Assembly (NCBI GenBank): GCA_014058105.1
Contig: JACGCM010000155.1
Span: 1,984,001 to 2,048,000, forward strand
From: Kingdonia uniflora
Lineage: Eukaryota > Streptophyta > Magnoliopsida > Ranunculales > Circaeasteraceae
Direction: 5' to 3'
DNA length: 64,000 nt
The notes beneath the pieces were generated by a model. That model was not told where the DNA came from, ran no database searches, and worked only from the letters and a program-made list of their open reading frames with translations. Position numbers and translations under genes: made by a program. Positions 1-11,250 of the stretch are shown here, piece by piece (positions within the stretch are counted from its first letter, which is position 1; each line of letters opens with the position of its first letter).

Positions 1-451
1 ATCGCACCTAGCGGAGTATGTAGCGAGCATGACCGTTGGGCGCAAGGAGCGACTAAAATTTGTGACTGACGATAAGCTTGTAATCGTGGGTGACCTGGAG
101 GTGACCCATGGACGGCCGAGGTCTCTGTCGCTGGGGAAGGATGCAAATGAGCATGTTCTCCACAATGAATATGTGGTGGTGAAGCAAGTGGCGGACGGGT
201 TGCAGGGCCATGTTGCTGAGATGGGGGAGGGCCACGCCCATTTAGAAGAAGAGTTTCGTTTGTCTACGAAGTTGTGGGTGGTTACGGTGGCTCCGCCGTT
301 GCTAGTGCTGCGTCAAACGTGAGACGTTCTAGAGTTGCACCATCTGGGTTATTCTGGGCGACAAGGCCCTCAGCCTCTCGGGGACGCGATGGATATTACC
401 CCTAAAGAGGAGGCACAACTTGAGGAGGAGGACAGAGCGGCCGCTGCGTAA
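1..451 (+). pseudogene. C-terminal part of a Tat-lineage opposite-strand gene (B family)
   Basis: The frame open from the left edge to 322 encodes an Ala/Glu/His-rich, coiled-coil-like segment ending in VLRQT. After a stop, the same frame continues with DVLELHHLGYSGRQGPQPLG and an acidic tail rich in Glu and Asp. The identical tail ends the opposite-strand gene of element B at 19990-20143. In Tat elements this gene lies between pol and the 3' LTR on the strand opposite gag-pol; its function is not established. The N-terminal PF04195-like domain lies off the left edge. The stop before DVLEL is shared with the B copy, so the true end may be the first stop. Confidence 0.6.
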
Positions 452-895
452 CCCCCCGCGTAAATGGTAAGGTCGTTCTGCAGTGCCCGTAGTGACGAGG
501 GCGTGAAAAACTTTAAGCTTTTACTTATGACTTGATGCTTTGACATGTAAACTTAAGATGCTCGTGGGGTCTTTGTATGTAAAAATATGTGTTGCTAAAC
601 TGGTTATGTTTTGCTTGATATATTTATGCTTACGTATGTTTAGTATACGCTTATCGTATTAACGACAATGTGGGAACGTCCTCGTTATGAGGATCTAGTA
701 GTGACGACATTGTGAGAGACTAATGTAGATGAAACGTCATATCCGTTATTAATGCAAAATGTGAGCTCCAAGGGGCAGTGGGTGGCGCCATTTGGGGAGA
801 CGTAGGCAGGGTTTTATAGGTGCAGTAATTAGGAATATGATGCTTAAAGAGGGGGATGGCTCCTGGATTTCCCCAATGCAATTAATGAGGCTTTG

Positions 896-907
896 TATAT
901 ATATAGG
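896..907 (+). promoter_or_regulatory. TATA-like box before a short ORF
   Basis: TATATATATAGG lies about 110 bases before the ATG at 1013. An equivalent run is kept in the B copy at about 20578-20588. It is a candidate core promoter by sequence only. Confidence 0.35.
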
Positions 908-1012
908 CTTGTGGGAGAGAGTGCCAATACACATCAACAAACCTGTGGGAGGGGCACTTCTAGTATAACATTGTAGCTTGGAACCGGAAGGCCAGATGTC
1001 GAGGGGATAAAG

Positions 1013-1138
1013 ATGCAGACGCGGTCGAAGGCAAGGTTCGAAGCGCGGGTAATCGCTTGGGTGGAGTTCTATAGTAAGTTTTTCTTTGGCGAGCGTGGAC
1101 TTGCTGGTCTGTCTGAAAATAGGGCGGCTTCTTCTTAA
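1013..1138 (+). CDS. 41-codon ORF, possible chimeric small ORF of the Tat opposite strand
   Basis: The ORF starts at ATG and begins MQTRSKARFEARV, a basic segment. The B copy at 20695 keeps the same start but has an in-frame TAG. The last 10 codons (LSENRAASS) lie beyond the point where similarity to B ends, so the stop is supplied by A-family sequence; that tail resembles the 3' flank of the short ORF in element D near 61490. It may be the remnant of the first member of the paired small ORFs described at 1783. Coding status is unproven. Confidence 0.25.
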   Translation: MQTRSKARFEARVIAWVEFYSKFFFGERGLAGLSENRAASS

Positions 1139-1724
1139 AGCTGTGGCGAGGTGGTGGTGATAGGTTTTTTGTAGGGAGGTATTTAGAAGGTTGTTGTTGT
1201 TGTTTTTCTGATCTCTGTAGATTTTTGTATGATTGTACTAGGAGATTTCCTCTGTTTCGTTATTTTGAAGTTGTGCAATGAGAATAAACATCACTGAAAT
1301 TCTGTGTTTGCATATGATAAACCATATATGCGAATAGGTTGTAGGCGCAGTATCGACCATATGTCCTCGAATGCTACTATAGACGGTTACCTTCGGGGAA
1401 AATTTGACTTTATGTTATAATGTGCTGGCTTAGGAAATAGGTCGGCAGTCGGCTACAATGACTAATTGTTTCTGAATACTTGATGTTCGAGGTTTGTACC
1501 ATAGGGGTTATTAGAGGGTGTAAAAAGAAAGGGGTCTATGGTTCGAGATTAGTGATGGTTTGGTTGTAAGTCCTTGGGAAAGAGGGTTGAAAGCGCGTTT
1601 TGATGAGACGGTTATGTTTGGGAAGTTGAAGTGGTTGGACTGTTGAGTTTTTGAGGAGGAGAATTGGAAACTTGCTATTAATGTGGTTCCGATTAAGGAG
1701 GGATTAAATGTATTTTATTTTCAG
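1139..1724 (+). other. Non-coding spacer of element A before the second small ORF
   Basis: I see no ORF worth reporting. The 3' half aligns patchily with D at 61830-61935, for example around the phrase GTTGAGTTT followed by an A/G-rich tract, so it is a shared upstream region of the small-ORF unit. Confidence 0.5.
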
Positions 1725-1732
1725 TATAAATA
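1725..1732 (+). promoter_or_regulatory. TATA box of small ORF (element A)
   Basis: TATAAATA lies 58 bases upstream of the ATG at 1783, followed by a pyrimidine-rich leader. The matching ORF of element D has TATAAATG at 61936-61943 in the equivalent place, which supports promoter function. Confidence 0.55.
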
Positions 1733-1782
1733 GGTTGTTTCTGGGAGAATTGCATTCGTCTGTTCCTTTGTCTCTGAGTATA

Positions 1783-2130
1783 ATGTCTTCCTCTTCTTCC
1801 CAAAACAAAGGCGATGCTTCAAAGCCCAAGAACCAGGACCCAGTGACAGTGAAAGCTCTTCGTGTGCAGGAGAAAACGCGGGAGTTCCAACAGAGGTTTG
1901 TTGGTGATCAAGACTTGGACTCGGAGATGCCGGACTTGTTTGAAGCTGAGCATGGGGATCCCATTGCTGGAATGCCCTTCGCATATTGGTGGGGGGTGTT
2001 ACAGATGATTGGACCATTTCCCGAGCACCGATTGTCCCTACTGGAGTCATTTGCTGAGGAGATGGTGGACCAGGAAGGTGCTGCTGCTGCTGAGGCCGGG
2101 AGTGAGAAGAAATGTCCTGAGGAGAAATAG
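1783..2130 (+). CDS. 115-aa small acidic protein ORF of the Tat opposite strand
   Basis: This is an intact ORF on the strand opposite gag-pol. I chose the ATG at 1783 rather than an in-frame ATG at 1708 because the TATA box lies between them. The protein has a Ser/Lys-rich start (MSSSSSQNK), then a core with DLDSEMPDLFEAE, MPFAYWWGVLQ and HRLSLLESFAEE, and an Ala/Glu tail. The core is shared with 62022-62339 in element D. Looser versions with an aromatic-rich segment followed by a Leu-rich helix occur at 61237, 32603 and 33530. I do not recognise the family and see no catalytic motif or membrane segment. The opposite frame (1721-2164) is a shadow. Confidence 0.55.
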   Translation: MSSSSSQNKGDASKPKNQDPVTVKALRVQEKTREFQQRFVGDQDLDSEMPDLFEAEHGDPIAGMPFAYWWGVLQMIGPFPEHRLSLLESFAEEMVDQEGAAAAEAGSEKKCPEEK

Positions 2131-2766
2131 GGGATTCTTCAATTGTTTTGTTGGGTGTTTGCATAGGATTGTCTGTAGGGGTGTTTGTATATGGTGGTAT
2201 GGAATAAAATTGGATTTTAGATTTTTTCGTTTATTTGTACTGTTTTGATCTGTATTGGATAAAATTGGAAGTTGATAAGATATTTGTCGAATTATATTTC
2301 TGCACTGTGTATAATAAGATTCTGAACTGCCGAAGTAATATTCTGAATTGTCGAAACAAAAGTCTAATCTTTCGAAGTAAAATTATGTCCTGCTTGTAAG
2401 TACGATAAAATTCGAAGGTGATTTAGGTACGATTTGACTGGACAGACTGATAGCCCAGACAGCTGGTCTATCAGAACGGTGTTGTTTCTGGGACAGAGTG
2501 CCAGTAGGTCATCATGATGTTTCCTTGAATTACGGAAAAAGGGTTGATTTGATGTAAGGATCTGACTTGACAGTTTCGATCGAGGACCAGAAGGTTTGAC
2601 CTTTTATTTATTTTAAAATTTCGTGAATGTGAGCGTGTGACACATATGTGGGGTGAAAGAGGGTAAAATTTTCAAATCACATCTCAGCCGAAAAGCAGGG
2701 GTAGTGGGGTAGTGGTAATGTTGGCGGTTTGGAGAATCGAGGAGGTTTTTTGCGGTTCTGAGGAGA
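2131..2766 (+). other. Spacer with scattered TCGAAG motifs, upstream of the large opposite-strand gene
   Basis: This A/T-rich stretch has repeated variants of TGTCGAAGT (about 2285-2420). The matching D region (62460-62760) has more of them. The part from about 2630 aligns well with D at 63115-63230 and leads into a TATA box. No ORF is supported. Confidence 0.5.
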
Positions 2767-2774
2767 TATAAATA
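2767..2774 (+). promoter_or_regulatory. TATA box of the element A opposite-strand gene
   Basis: TATAAATA precedes an A/G-rich leader. Element D has TATAAGTA at 63232-63239 in the aligned position, with conserved leader text after it (AGAGAGTGAG). Confidence 0.55.
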
Positions 2775-2929
2775 TGTGGAGGAAATAACCAAAGTACTGT
2801 TCATAGACAAAACCAGAGAGTGAGAGGAAGAGACTTACTTCATTGTTACGTGAAGCTTGAGGGAGGTTACTAAGGTTGTTGCTGAGTACCAGCTGATTTG
2901 CCATTTTAATTGTTCTTCCGCTAACACAG

Positions 2930-3208
2930 GTATATCAATTGATCTATGTCTATTTTTGTTTATCTTTTCCTTCAGCATTTGAAAGTAGAGTCTGTTGGGT
3001 TTGTGGGTAGGTGGATATGATCGAGGATAGGGGAAAACATGTGTTTAGGGTTGAGCTCATTTGGAATTCTGGAGTTTTGATGGTAGGGATGGGATTGGAA
3101 TCGAGTTTTTGACTGTGTATGTATCTGCTGGGGAGGGTAGATGAAAATGGGTTATTTACACGTAATAGTCGAATGTATCGATCTAATTATGTGTCTCTTC
3201 TACTATAG
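2930..3208 (+). other. Leader intron of the opposite-strand gene (element A)
   Basis: The donor is CACAG|GTATAT and the acceptor CTACTATAG|GATAAA, with a T-rich interior. Element D has an intron of nearly the same length at 63381-63656, with donor GTATGT and acceptor TTCTGTAG and a start codon 7 bases after the acceptor in both. Conserved borders in two diverged copies support a genuinely spliced transcript on this strand. Confidence 0.6.
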
Positions 3209-3214
3209 GATAAA

Positions 3215-4605
3215 ATGTGTACCCGTCGGGCTTTGAGGCTAAGGCTAATAAACGAGGGGGTCAAAGAAAATGAGGCTAGTGTGTCTGGTCATACTCTGAT
3301 GGATGAGAGCAGCGACATAGAATAACTATGTCATAGCAAGAGATATCCCACTGGCAGTGGTGGTTCCTAAAATTAGGGCTTCGAGTAGTAGGCATCGTAA
3401 GATGGCAGTGACTGAGGGTAGTGGTGTGGGAGGTATGGGGGGAGGTCAGAGAAGGTGAGGCAAAGGTCAGGCTGAACCTTTGGGTGGCAAAAGGGGTAAG
3501 GGAGAGCAAGGTGGCCAAGATAAGTATTCCACTGAGTCGGATGAGGCTGTTGGTTCTGTTCCTGATAGGGAGAAGGAGAGGCTAGATCAATTTGTGGCTA
3601 AACATTGGCTGTCGAAGGTAGGGGTTATATTATATTCTACGGGGTTAGAGTACAACATTAAATCAAAGCCTCGAGAAGGTATCATGGCGTATAGAGGCCA
3701 AATTCGGCTAGGGATGCGATTGCCCCTTCAAAAGCTGGTGAAGGAGATGTTGAACTTCAGGAAAGTTTCCCAGTTCAGATGAATGGGAACTTTTATGAGA
3801 TGATGAAGGTAATCGAGGGCATGAATGCCAAATTGAGGAGTAAGGGGAGGAATTTAATTGAGTGGTATGATATGGTATTATTTTATTCGAGGAATGTAAA
3901 TTAGAATGTGGGCACATACCACATCGAGGGTGGAATAGAGATTTGGTTGTAGTTCAGGGGAATTTTGAGAATGTCGAGGGGGAGGATTCTTATAAGTTAG
4001 AACATAAAGTCTACAATCCGAGTAAGTTTGCTGTCGAAGATTTTTTGATATATTACTCGAATAAACTGTGATTATATTTCTATTTTTCTGTAGGTCCTCA
4101 AAACTGGACATGGGCGAATCCGAGGGATTATATTGACGTCCTAATCGATTTAGACGAGGAGTGGGTAAATTCCATTTTCAAGAGTCTTGTTATCAAGAGA
4201 AAGAGGCAGAAGAAGATAGATTCCCAACTTTGAAACTTACCCATTACGTCGAAGCTATTAAAGAAGAGGGGAGGTGAAGGTGTTTTAAAGGTTGTCGAAG
4301 GAATGGAGGATGAGAATTTGGCGAGGAAGGTAAATTATGTTTTAAAGGTGCAACGGGTGTCGAAGCAGGCAACGACAGTACCCAAAGTAAATAGTGACGC
4401 TTTGAGACAAAGGCCGAAGCAGGCGCCAACCCAGGCTAAGAAATGGAAGAGCAAGGTTATTCCTGAGTCTCCCAGGGTACAACAGGAGAAGGGTACCCAA
4501 CATAAAAGGCGCAGGGAGCTGGGGGAAGAGGATACGGAGGATGCGGGCGAAGAAAACCTTTGAGTTCGACATTGGCGGCAGTGATGAGGTCTATTTTTTC
4601 ATGGT
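3215..4605 (+). pseudogene. Opposite-strand gene of element A, PF04195-like domain, broken
   Basis: The start (MCTRRALRLRLINEG) follows the leader intron. The frame breaks within 40 codons and reappears in pieces. The 3480-3782 piece holds the PF04195-like core IRLGMRLPLQKLVKEML, continued one frame over by QMNGNFYEMM. Around 4100-4190 there is NWTWANPRDYIDV, the second conserved block, and 4303-4563 is a Lys/Arg-rich tail. The same layout is seen in B (FDAGMRFPLNDF, then QMNGNFYRVM) and F (LEFGLSLPLTNLAK, then QLNGNM). The function of this Tat accessory protein is unknown. The gene now abuts the protease of the opposite strand at about 4605 because RT to integrase has been lost. Confidence 0.65.
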
Positions 4606-6521
4606 TTAGATAGTTTGGAGGAAAAGGACATCGGCTGCACTTCTTGTATCTATGAGCATTGTGTGGAGAACGAGGTGTTTAATCTTAATCATGATGACTA
4701 AAGGATCGGAATGGGGAAAATAAGCGTGTGATATGTCGCAGTCGATAAAAGAGATGCCTTCGGGTCGAGGACAAAGGCTTGATTCTGGCAAGAGGGCGGG
4801 AAGCTTTTCCTGGTAAGTAAGTTTGTAACATTCTTCGACACACTTGCATTTACTCTTGGAATGGCCGCTGTCGATATTGTTGACTTCGATGAAATTTATT
4901 CTGTAGATATGCACCTCGGTCGGGTCGACAGCAGGGGTGGATTGAGGTTTGAGGTACGACCCGTCAAGGTAGCTGGGAAGGTCGGCAACATACTGGTGTA
5001 GACGACCTGCTTTGTGAATGATTTCAGGAGAGCGTTGGAAGGCGAAGTATTTGTTGGTGTGGTGACAGTTACACTTGTGATTGGCGCAGTAAGGTTTGCC
5101 TGGTTTGACTTCGATGGGGAAAGGGATATGCCAGATGGGGTCTACCTGTATCTATGGTAGAAGGGTGTTGATGGGGGCAGTGAGTATGGGTAGAACCGGC
5201 TTTGGCCATTTTATGTGAGCTTTGGCATTGTTGTCATTGTAAGGGTATTTGTGGCTTTCTATCTCCTGTGAGACGAGAGCGATCAGGGGTGAGGGAGTAG
5301 ATGGTGCGCCTTGTCAAGGTTTATTGATGGTAGTGGTCGAAGCTTTCCCTTGTTTACGCAATTCGTGAAGGCGCTCAAGGTCGATATAGCCATTGACTTT
5401 TGAGAGCATCTCCTCAAGGGCTCAAGGTTTATGGAGGACCAGGTACTCTTTTATACAGTTGTGGTCTGGCAGAGCATTTGAGTACGCGAGTACAGCATTC
5501 GCGCAGTAGAGGTTTTCAACTTTTCGCAACTCGTCAAGGATCCTCTTGGTGAAGGCTTCAAGGGTTTCACTGCTATATTTTTAGAAGTTGAAGAGGGCAT
5601 CGACTCTGACATCTCTGTCTTTGTTGAAGGCGAACTGTGTAATGATAAGATGGGATAGTTGCTCAAAGCTTCGAATAGAGCCACTGGGAGGGTTGTGGTA
5701 CCACCATAGGGGGCTATCTGTGAGACTTGTGAGGAAAAGATGGCATAGTAGGTAGTCGGCTGTAGAGTAGAGGCTAAGAGTATTTTGGAATTTAAGGATA
5801 TGGGATTGAGGGTCGATGTTGCGGTATTTGCAAAGTTTGGGAGCACGGAAATTAGGAGATACCTCGATGGCGAGGAGTTTGGGGTAAAGGGGGCTATTCA
5901 GTCGACTCCATGAGTTGGGAATTGGGCTCGCGTTGACGCGAATAACAGGTTGTTTTTATTGTCGAAGTCATGTTATGCACAATAGGCAGGATGAGAGGGC
6001 GATCGAAAGGTTTGAGGGTGACGAAGTCGAGTGTGTGGTAAATTTTCTGCGTTGTGCTTCCCAAGATGTTCTCGGGCAGGGCGGCGTTTGGTGTGTCTGG
6101 AGGAGCGAAGGGTAGAATCAGGGAGTCTTCTGTGGGGTGGATGTCAAGGTGGATGAAGGCAGTGGGGGGAATAGTAGGGGTAGCACCTTCGGCGCCACGG
6201 TGAGACGAAGGTGATGGGAGATGAGGTAAGGGTCCCAATCTGTCTCTAGCGGAGATCCAAGACGGGGCTGGTGCTTGGGATAGTAAGGGAGGCTCTTGAG
6301 GCTACAAACACTGCAGCTCCCAGACCATTCTGCGCAGCTCATCAATTGCGTGGTTCTATCTTTCGACATTCCTACCAGTGCTTTTTACGTTCTTGGTGCA
6401 ATTAGTTCTTATGTCGCTCCTCGGCTAGAGCGAATTGTTGAGAAAGTAAGGCTAGTTGGGTGGCCACTCCGTTGACAGAGTTGTTGGCGCGGGTAGAACT
6501 GGAACAGAGGGTGGGTGTCAT
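4606..6521 (-). pseudogene. gag: Gag-protease of Tat element A
   Basis: Read on minus from the ATG at 6521 (MTPTLCSSSTRANNSVN). A Pro/Thr-rich linker is followed by the retrotransposon gag domain at about 5835-5400 (HILKFQNTLSLYS, then SFEQLSHLII and EAFTKRILDELRKVENLY). A zinc-knuckle-like stretch follows (KPYCANHKCNCHHTNKY, near 5105-5040), then the aspartic protease, whose IDTRSA motif has its Asp codon at 4650-4648 but Arg where DTG is expected. Several stops and frame changes are present. The N-terminus matches the element E gag at 59548. The frame ends just after the protease active site, where the opposite-strand gene begins. Confidence 0.8.
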
Positions 6522-6587
6522 TAAGGATAATTTGTTGAAGTTGAGAACAAAAGGAGGGGAATAAGAAATGGAGATTGGTAGGGTGGG

Positions 6588-6606
6588 AAGCACAGACGGT
6601 GCCAAA
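6588..6606 (-). other. Primer binding site of element A
   Basis: Directly inside the 5' LTR the minus strand reads TTTGGCACCGTCTGTG. Near-identical text follows the 5' LTRs of F (45421) and E (59464), and B has TTGGCGCCGTCTGCG. I have not matched it to a particular tRNA. Confidence 0.75.
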
Positions 6607-7352
6607 TGTAGGGGCCTAACTTCATAAGAAGGGGAAGTCAGCTCTTACACCATAGGGTTAATCCTTTATCAAGGGAAATCAAGTATATAATCTATAGGTT
6701 AATTAATCTACGGATAATATACTTGCGTGGAGGCCTAGAATGTGACTCTCCACGACCTCTGATGAGGATTTTTAAGAATGTTTGTATTGCTGTCGAGTAA
6801 TCGAAGGTTCGAGTATTAGATTTTACAAGGTGATCGAAGATAAACTGTAAGGGCTCAACGGAGAGATTTTTTGTAACCTCTCATTGGTTCCCCATCTCTC
6901 TTATTTATAAAACATAGGATGGGCTGAGTCACAAAGGTTATGTCACATTACAAGGGTACCATTTGGATATCGAGCGGGTATCCCGGAGTAGGTAATTATG
7001 CCAGAAATGTCAAAGTTGTCACTGTAACAGTTATTGGGTCTATTTCTGTACTCTGATACTGTAGCAGTTGTTGGGTCTGTTACTATAGCTGCAAGGACCA
7101 ATAATGCTGCCGTTTTATCTTGTGAGCTGGTTGTCTGTCTTGTCATACTTCGACCATGTACGGATATGGTCGAAGTGTTTCTAATGCGATGTAGAGTTTG
7201 TCTTCGAGGCTTGTTAAGAGTCGAGGCTTCGTCTTCGGATAATCTTTGGGGGGCTTGTTTATAATTTCATTGGGATTCGAGATGTTCGAGTAGGTGTCGA
7301 GGTAGCCTTCGAGTGTTTGACTGGGGTAGAAGGTTGCGAGTAGGCTACTACA
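6607..7352 (-). repeat. 5' LTR of Tat element A (746 bp)
   Basis: On minus it begins TGTAGTAGCCTACTCGCA and ends CCCCTACA next to the primer binding site. It aligns along its length with the LTRs at 58722-59463 and 60187-60918. A TATA-like TATAAATAAGAG on minus lies near 6910-6899. TCGAAG-type motifs occur several times, mainly at 6795-6840 and 7145-7320. The five bases outside the right border are TCGAG (7353-7357); the partner flank cannot be checked because the 3' LTR is not in the window. Confidence 0.85.
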
Positions 7353-8430
7353 TCGAGTATTTTCCATACTACAATTTTTATTTTAGGTACCAATAAACTT
7401 GACCTGTATGGATACTGAAATCTATTTGCTATTACAAAATTAGGAAATGAATATTATTAAGAACAGTGAGTCTCTAAATAATAAAGTAGAAGCTTTATTT
7501 GGCATCCTCGCCTCCATATTCAGGAAGGCCTGATAATGGATTACTTTAAACTATGATAGTATTATGCAGCTTCGACAAAAAAAAATTGGCAGTGCAACTC
7601 TACTATAATCTCACATGGAAAAATAGTTAAAGTAAATAGAGATATTGGGATTATTCTATTACATTTTCTACGATTTAAATATTACGCTTCCGAGGCAACA
7701 TTTGATTGATCACTGTGCACGCAGACCTAATTTAAGTTTCCTCTATTTATGAGTAAAGCAATGAGCTACTGGTTATGAACCTAAAGCATATGCCTACTAA
7801 GAGTAAGCATGTGAAAGGGTCACACAATGGTGGGTCTTGTGATAGATAAAGTTGTGGAGAGGGTCGCAACCATGGATTGACGAGAGATGGTAACAATGGC
7901 AAGATTAAATTCTAGCTAACAGTAACCTGAGGCAAGGGGAACTAGAAGTTCACCAATAGACCAAAATGGAATAGGAAGAATTCTAAAATAGATATGAGAT
8001 AGTCAGGCACGGGATTGTAAGGTACCCCATGCGATCAAAAGAGATCATCCCTGGACTTATCACGTGATCGAAGCTAGTACAGACCACGCTATGGCAGAGT
8101 CTACAGCTTTAGATTCCTCCCATGACACCAATATATCATTGGATTAAGTTCTTAGAATGAACAGTAGTAAATTCTCAATAGATGAATGATGTCACCTAGA
8201 GAGCATTGCCAAGTAGTAACTTTACTTATTGCATAGTAGCAGTTTTGCTTTATTAGTTCTATCATTGTCTGAGTTGGGAACTCTTCAGTGTTTTGTTTAA
8301 TAGAATGCTCGTGATATGCACTGGCTTGGTATCTTATCTATGTGAGATTGTTCTTTGATTTTCTTTTGTGAATTTATTACTTGGGAAGTAGTTAAATTCT
8401 ATATATGATAGTTGATCTACTATATACAAC
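7353..8430. other. No recognisable gene; possible 5' remnant of the copia element
   Basis: A/T-rich sequence with many stops in all frames. Position between the A LTR and the copia protease suggests decayed copia leader or gag, but I could not identify a gag motif or a 5' LTR. Confidence 0.4.
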
Positions 8431-8504
8431 CCACCTATGGATCTATCTGCTCATTGAGCATGACCGATAATCGGATGAGTGACGATACATGTCTAAGAGA
8501 CATT

Positions 8505-11250
8505 AGTACCACGCACTTAATACTTGAGATATGAATATATTTCTTGTCCAACATTGAGCGAATATCATTGGCATGGCCAACATGATAGAACGCACTGAGT
8601 GCATCGAGCTATTACTCTCTAATGGTACAATACGGGGTATCTAGTCTACTTTATATACTAGTAAATCCAACCAGATTTTACTGAGTTTAGGTAAATACAT
8701 GATAATGCTTATCACGAAATGACAATCAGAGAAAATGACAGACAAGGTTTTGTGCATTCACTCCATATAAAAAGGCTAGAAGATCTTATTAGAATGGTTT
8801 CCAATATACTCCTCAGGGGTTGGATAGTGAGGAGGATTATTGGGATTGCTTCTCAACTTTCCTTAAAATGAGAGAAGATCTAGAGATTATAAGTGTAACG
8901 ATTACTTTCGTAGAAAGTCTATTATTTTATCCTAGTATAAACAAGGTGGAGTAGGATCACCAGCCTTTGCTCCAAACACATCCATAGAGACACATGTGGA
9001 CTTATCCATCCATATTGTGGCCCACTTAAATATGCATGGTTATAATAGACGTATCGAAGAGATGGTCTTACGTTTGCCTATTATTAAAATCTTGGAATGC
9101 CACGTTAACATGACTTTTCACTTAGATCATTCGATCGTAGGCTTAGTTCCTAGTTTAAATGATCAAAGTCGATCGATACGACTTGACAGGGGCTTGGGAG
9201 TTGGACTCACAGGTTCTTGATGAATATTTTTCCGTTAAATAGGATAGATGATTGAGCATCGTGAGTACCCCATACCATACCCAACTCGAGATTGGCGGAG
9301 AACCTAATCATGCAATTTAGGATAATCGTTAGGCCACTGTTATTATGATCACAACTTTCGGCTAGTGTGTGGGATACGCATTTTTGCTCCCACAACACTG
9401 ATTAGGGTTCGTCCCTTAACAAATCGTTAAATATTTTTTTCCCAAAAGTGACTAGTAACTGGGTCAGAGTCTGGTGTCGCCCATCGACAAACATTTAGAT
9501 GTTTTGTACAGGTGCCAATTGTGCCATAATATATAAAGATGGGACCCTCAATGTCAGCCTGGTATTATATGGGTTATGATTCACATTTATCACTGGATAT
9601 TTGAAACCTACTGGCGACGTATATACTGCAGAGTAGATAATATTTACTTTGATAAGACGATATTCCCAGCATTTGAGGAAGATATGACAGTTAATGCTGA
9701 GGATATTTCCAAGAGGTCATGGAAAACACCATCGTTGTCTCATCTAGATCTATATACATAAGTTAGGTGACAATAAGGTTCAACGGATTATAAACCTCCA
9801 ATAGGTCGTAAATGAATTTCCAGGCACATTCATAGACATTATTGAAGTACTGTAAGTTTATGTACCTACAAATAATACACCTACACAAGATAACATTCTG
9901 GGGGAACTAGTACAGCAGCAGAATGTTCCAGGGTAATTTGTACTGTAAACGAATTTGTGGCTCGCGCTTAATACGGGGCACCATTGAAAGAAAGTATTCG
10001 GAGCCGGGGAGATACAAAATATGGGACTAATATAACTAATGGTATAGTCACTTCTTCGAGGATGGAACCACCCATTAACAATGCAATAGTAGTTATGCAA
10101 CAAGTTTATATATTACGAGACTAGCCTAGGGTAGCACATACGTATGATAATAATGAGATCTCGATCTATTAAAAGTCTGTAAAACTCGGGGAATTTGCAA
10201 ATATTTTTATCTATCCATACGTTCATATTTTGAACACATATATTAGCTTCACTCATCATAATAGTGTACTAAATAATTTGGATATCATTAGAACTCCGGG
10301 GAAGATCGCGAGGGCCGCTGAATATCTTAGGAAGAAATTTAAAATACAAGACCTTGGGAAATCAAGTAGTATCTTGATTTACAGATCAAACATCTTGATA
10401 GTGGCATACTAATACACCAAGCAATATATATCGAAGGAGTAATCTAACACTTCGGTATGGATGTAGCACACGGTTCTAAGTCATTTATTGTGTGTTCATC
10501 ACTTGGGTGTGGACAACGACATCTTCCACCATACTAAATGGGGGGAACTCCTTGGGCCGTGGTGTCATAACTAGGAGGATCTTTGCTATAGTTAGGTGGG
10601 TATACTAGACCCAATAACACATTTATAGTAAACTGTTTAGCTTACCATAGTTCTGATCCTACCTAAAGGCACTAGAATGAGATCATGCACATTCAGAGGT
10701 ATTTGATTGGTATGAAAGACTAGGGTATGTTCTACTAGAAATGGTAAACATAAAAGTATAGAGTACACCGATACAAAAATTTTCTTAAACCCACATAGAG
10801 GCCATTATCAGATAAATTATGCGTTTATGTACGGGGATACATAAAGATTCTAGGAGATCTATGAAGCATACGATAGTAGCTACACCTCAAACCACGAAGA
10901 TTCTTATATTTTATGAAGCTGACAGAGAATGATGGTTGCGCTCTAAGACATATCTCATCAACTGAAGTTGTGGCATGTTCTATCAAAGCTAAAGCATCGA
11001 CTATGTATGAAGACAATTCAGCTTACATCATTCAAGTCAATGTCAATTTATCAATGGCGAGAGAATAAAACATATTTCATAGAAGCCATTCCATCCTTAT
11101 GAATTACAAAAGGTGAATGAGATTGGCATTGTTGAAGATATTTTAGAAGACATCTTTCCAACCTATTCATGAAGACCCTTGCACCACTTACGTTCAAACA
11201 GCTAGTACATGGAATTGGCATACAAAAAATTTATTTATCAATATCTCAGG
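8505..11250 (+). pseudogene. pol: Ty1/copia pol remnant, Maximus/SIRE-like
   Basis: Pieces follow the order protease, integrase, RT, RNase H. At 8505-8720: STTHLILEI, then LLSNGTI and TSKSNQILLSLGKY, as in Maximus/SIRE proteases. At 8970-9030: IHRDTCGLIHPYCGPLKY (integrase start). At 9290-9360: RLAENLIMQFRIIVRPLL. At 9540-9720: KMGPSMSAWYYMGYDS, then RVDNIYFDKTIFPAFEED. At 9800-9930: VNEFPGTFIDIIEVL. At 10290-10350: EYLRKKFKIQDLGKS (RT end). At 10790-11230 the RNase H end: RRSMKHTIVATPQTT, then HISXKPFHPYELQKVNEI. Most of the RT palm is missing between about 10020 and 10280. Stops and frame changes are everywhere, so this is an old fossil. Confidence 0.7.

Larger units (their letters stand above)
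1..1107 (+). repeat. Direct repeat matching 19908-20789 inside element B
   Basis: This stretch aligns almost base for base with 19908-20789 of element B: the C-terminus of the opposite-strand gene, its 3' flank, a TATA box and a short ORF. The main difference is about 240 bases (roughly 70-310) that are present here and absent in B. Similarity to B stops near 1107, and from about 1115 the sequence instead resembles element D near 61490. The left edge therefore looks like a fragment of a second B-family copy joined to A-family sequence. Confidence 0.9.

Noticed and set aside
5451..5846. 131-codon minus-strand Ser/Thr-rich ORF
   Set aside because: The neighbouring frame carries the recognisable gag domain of element A; this frame is a shadow.
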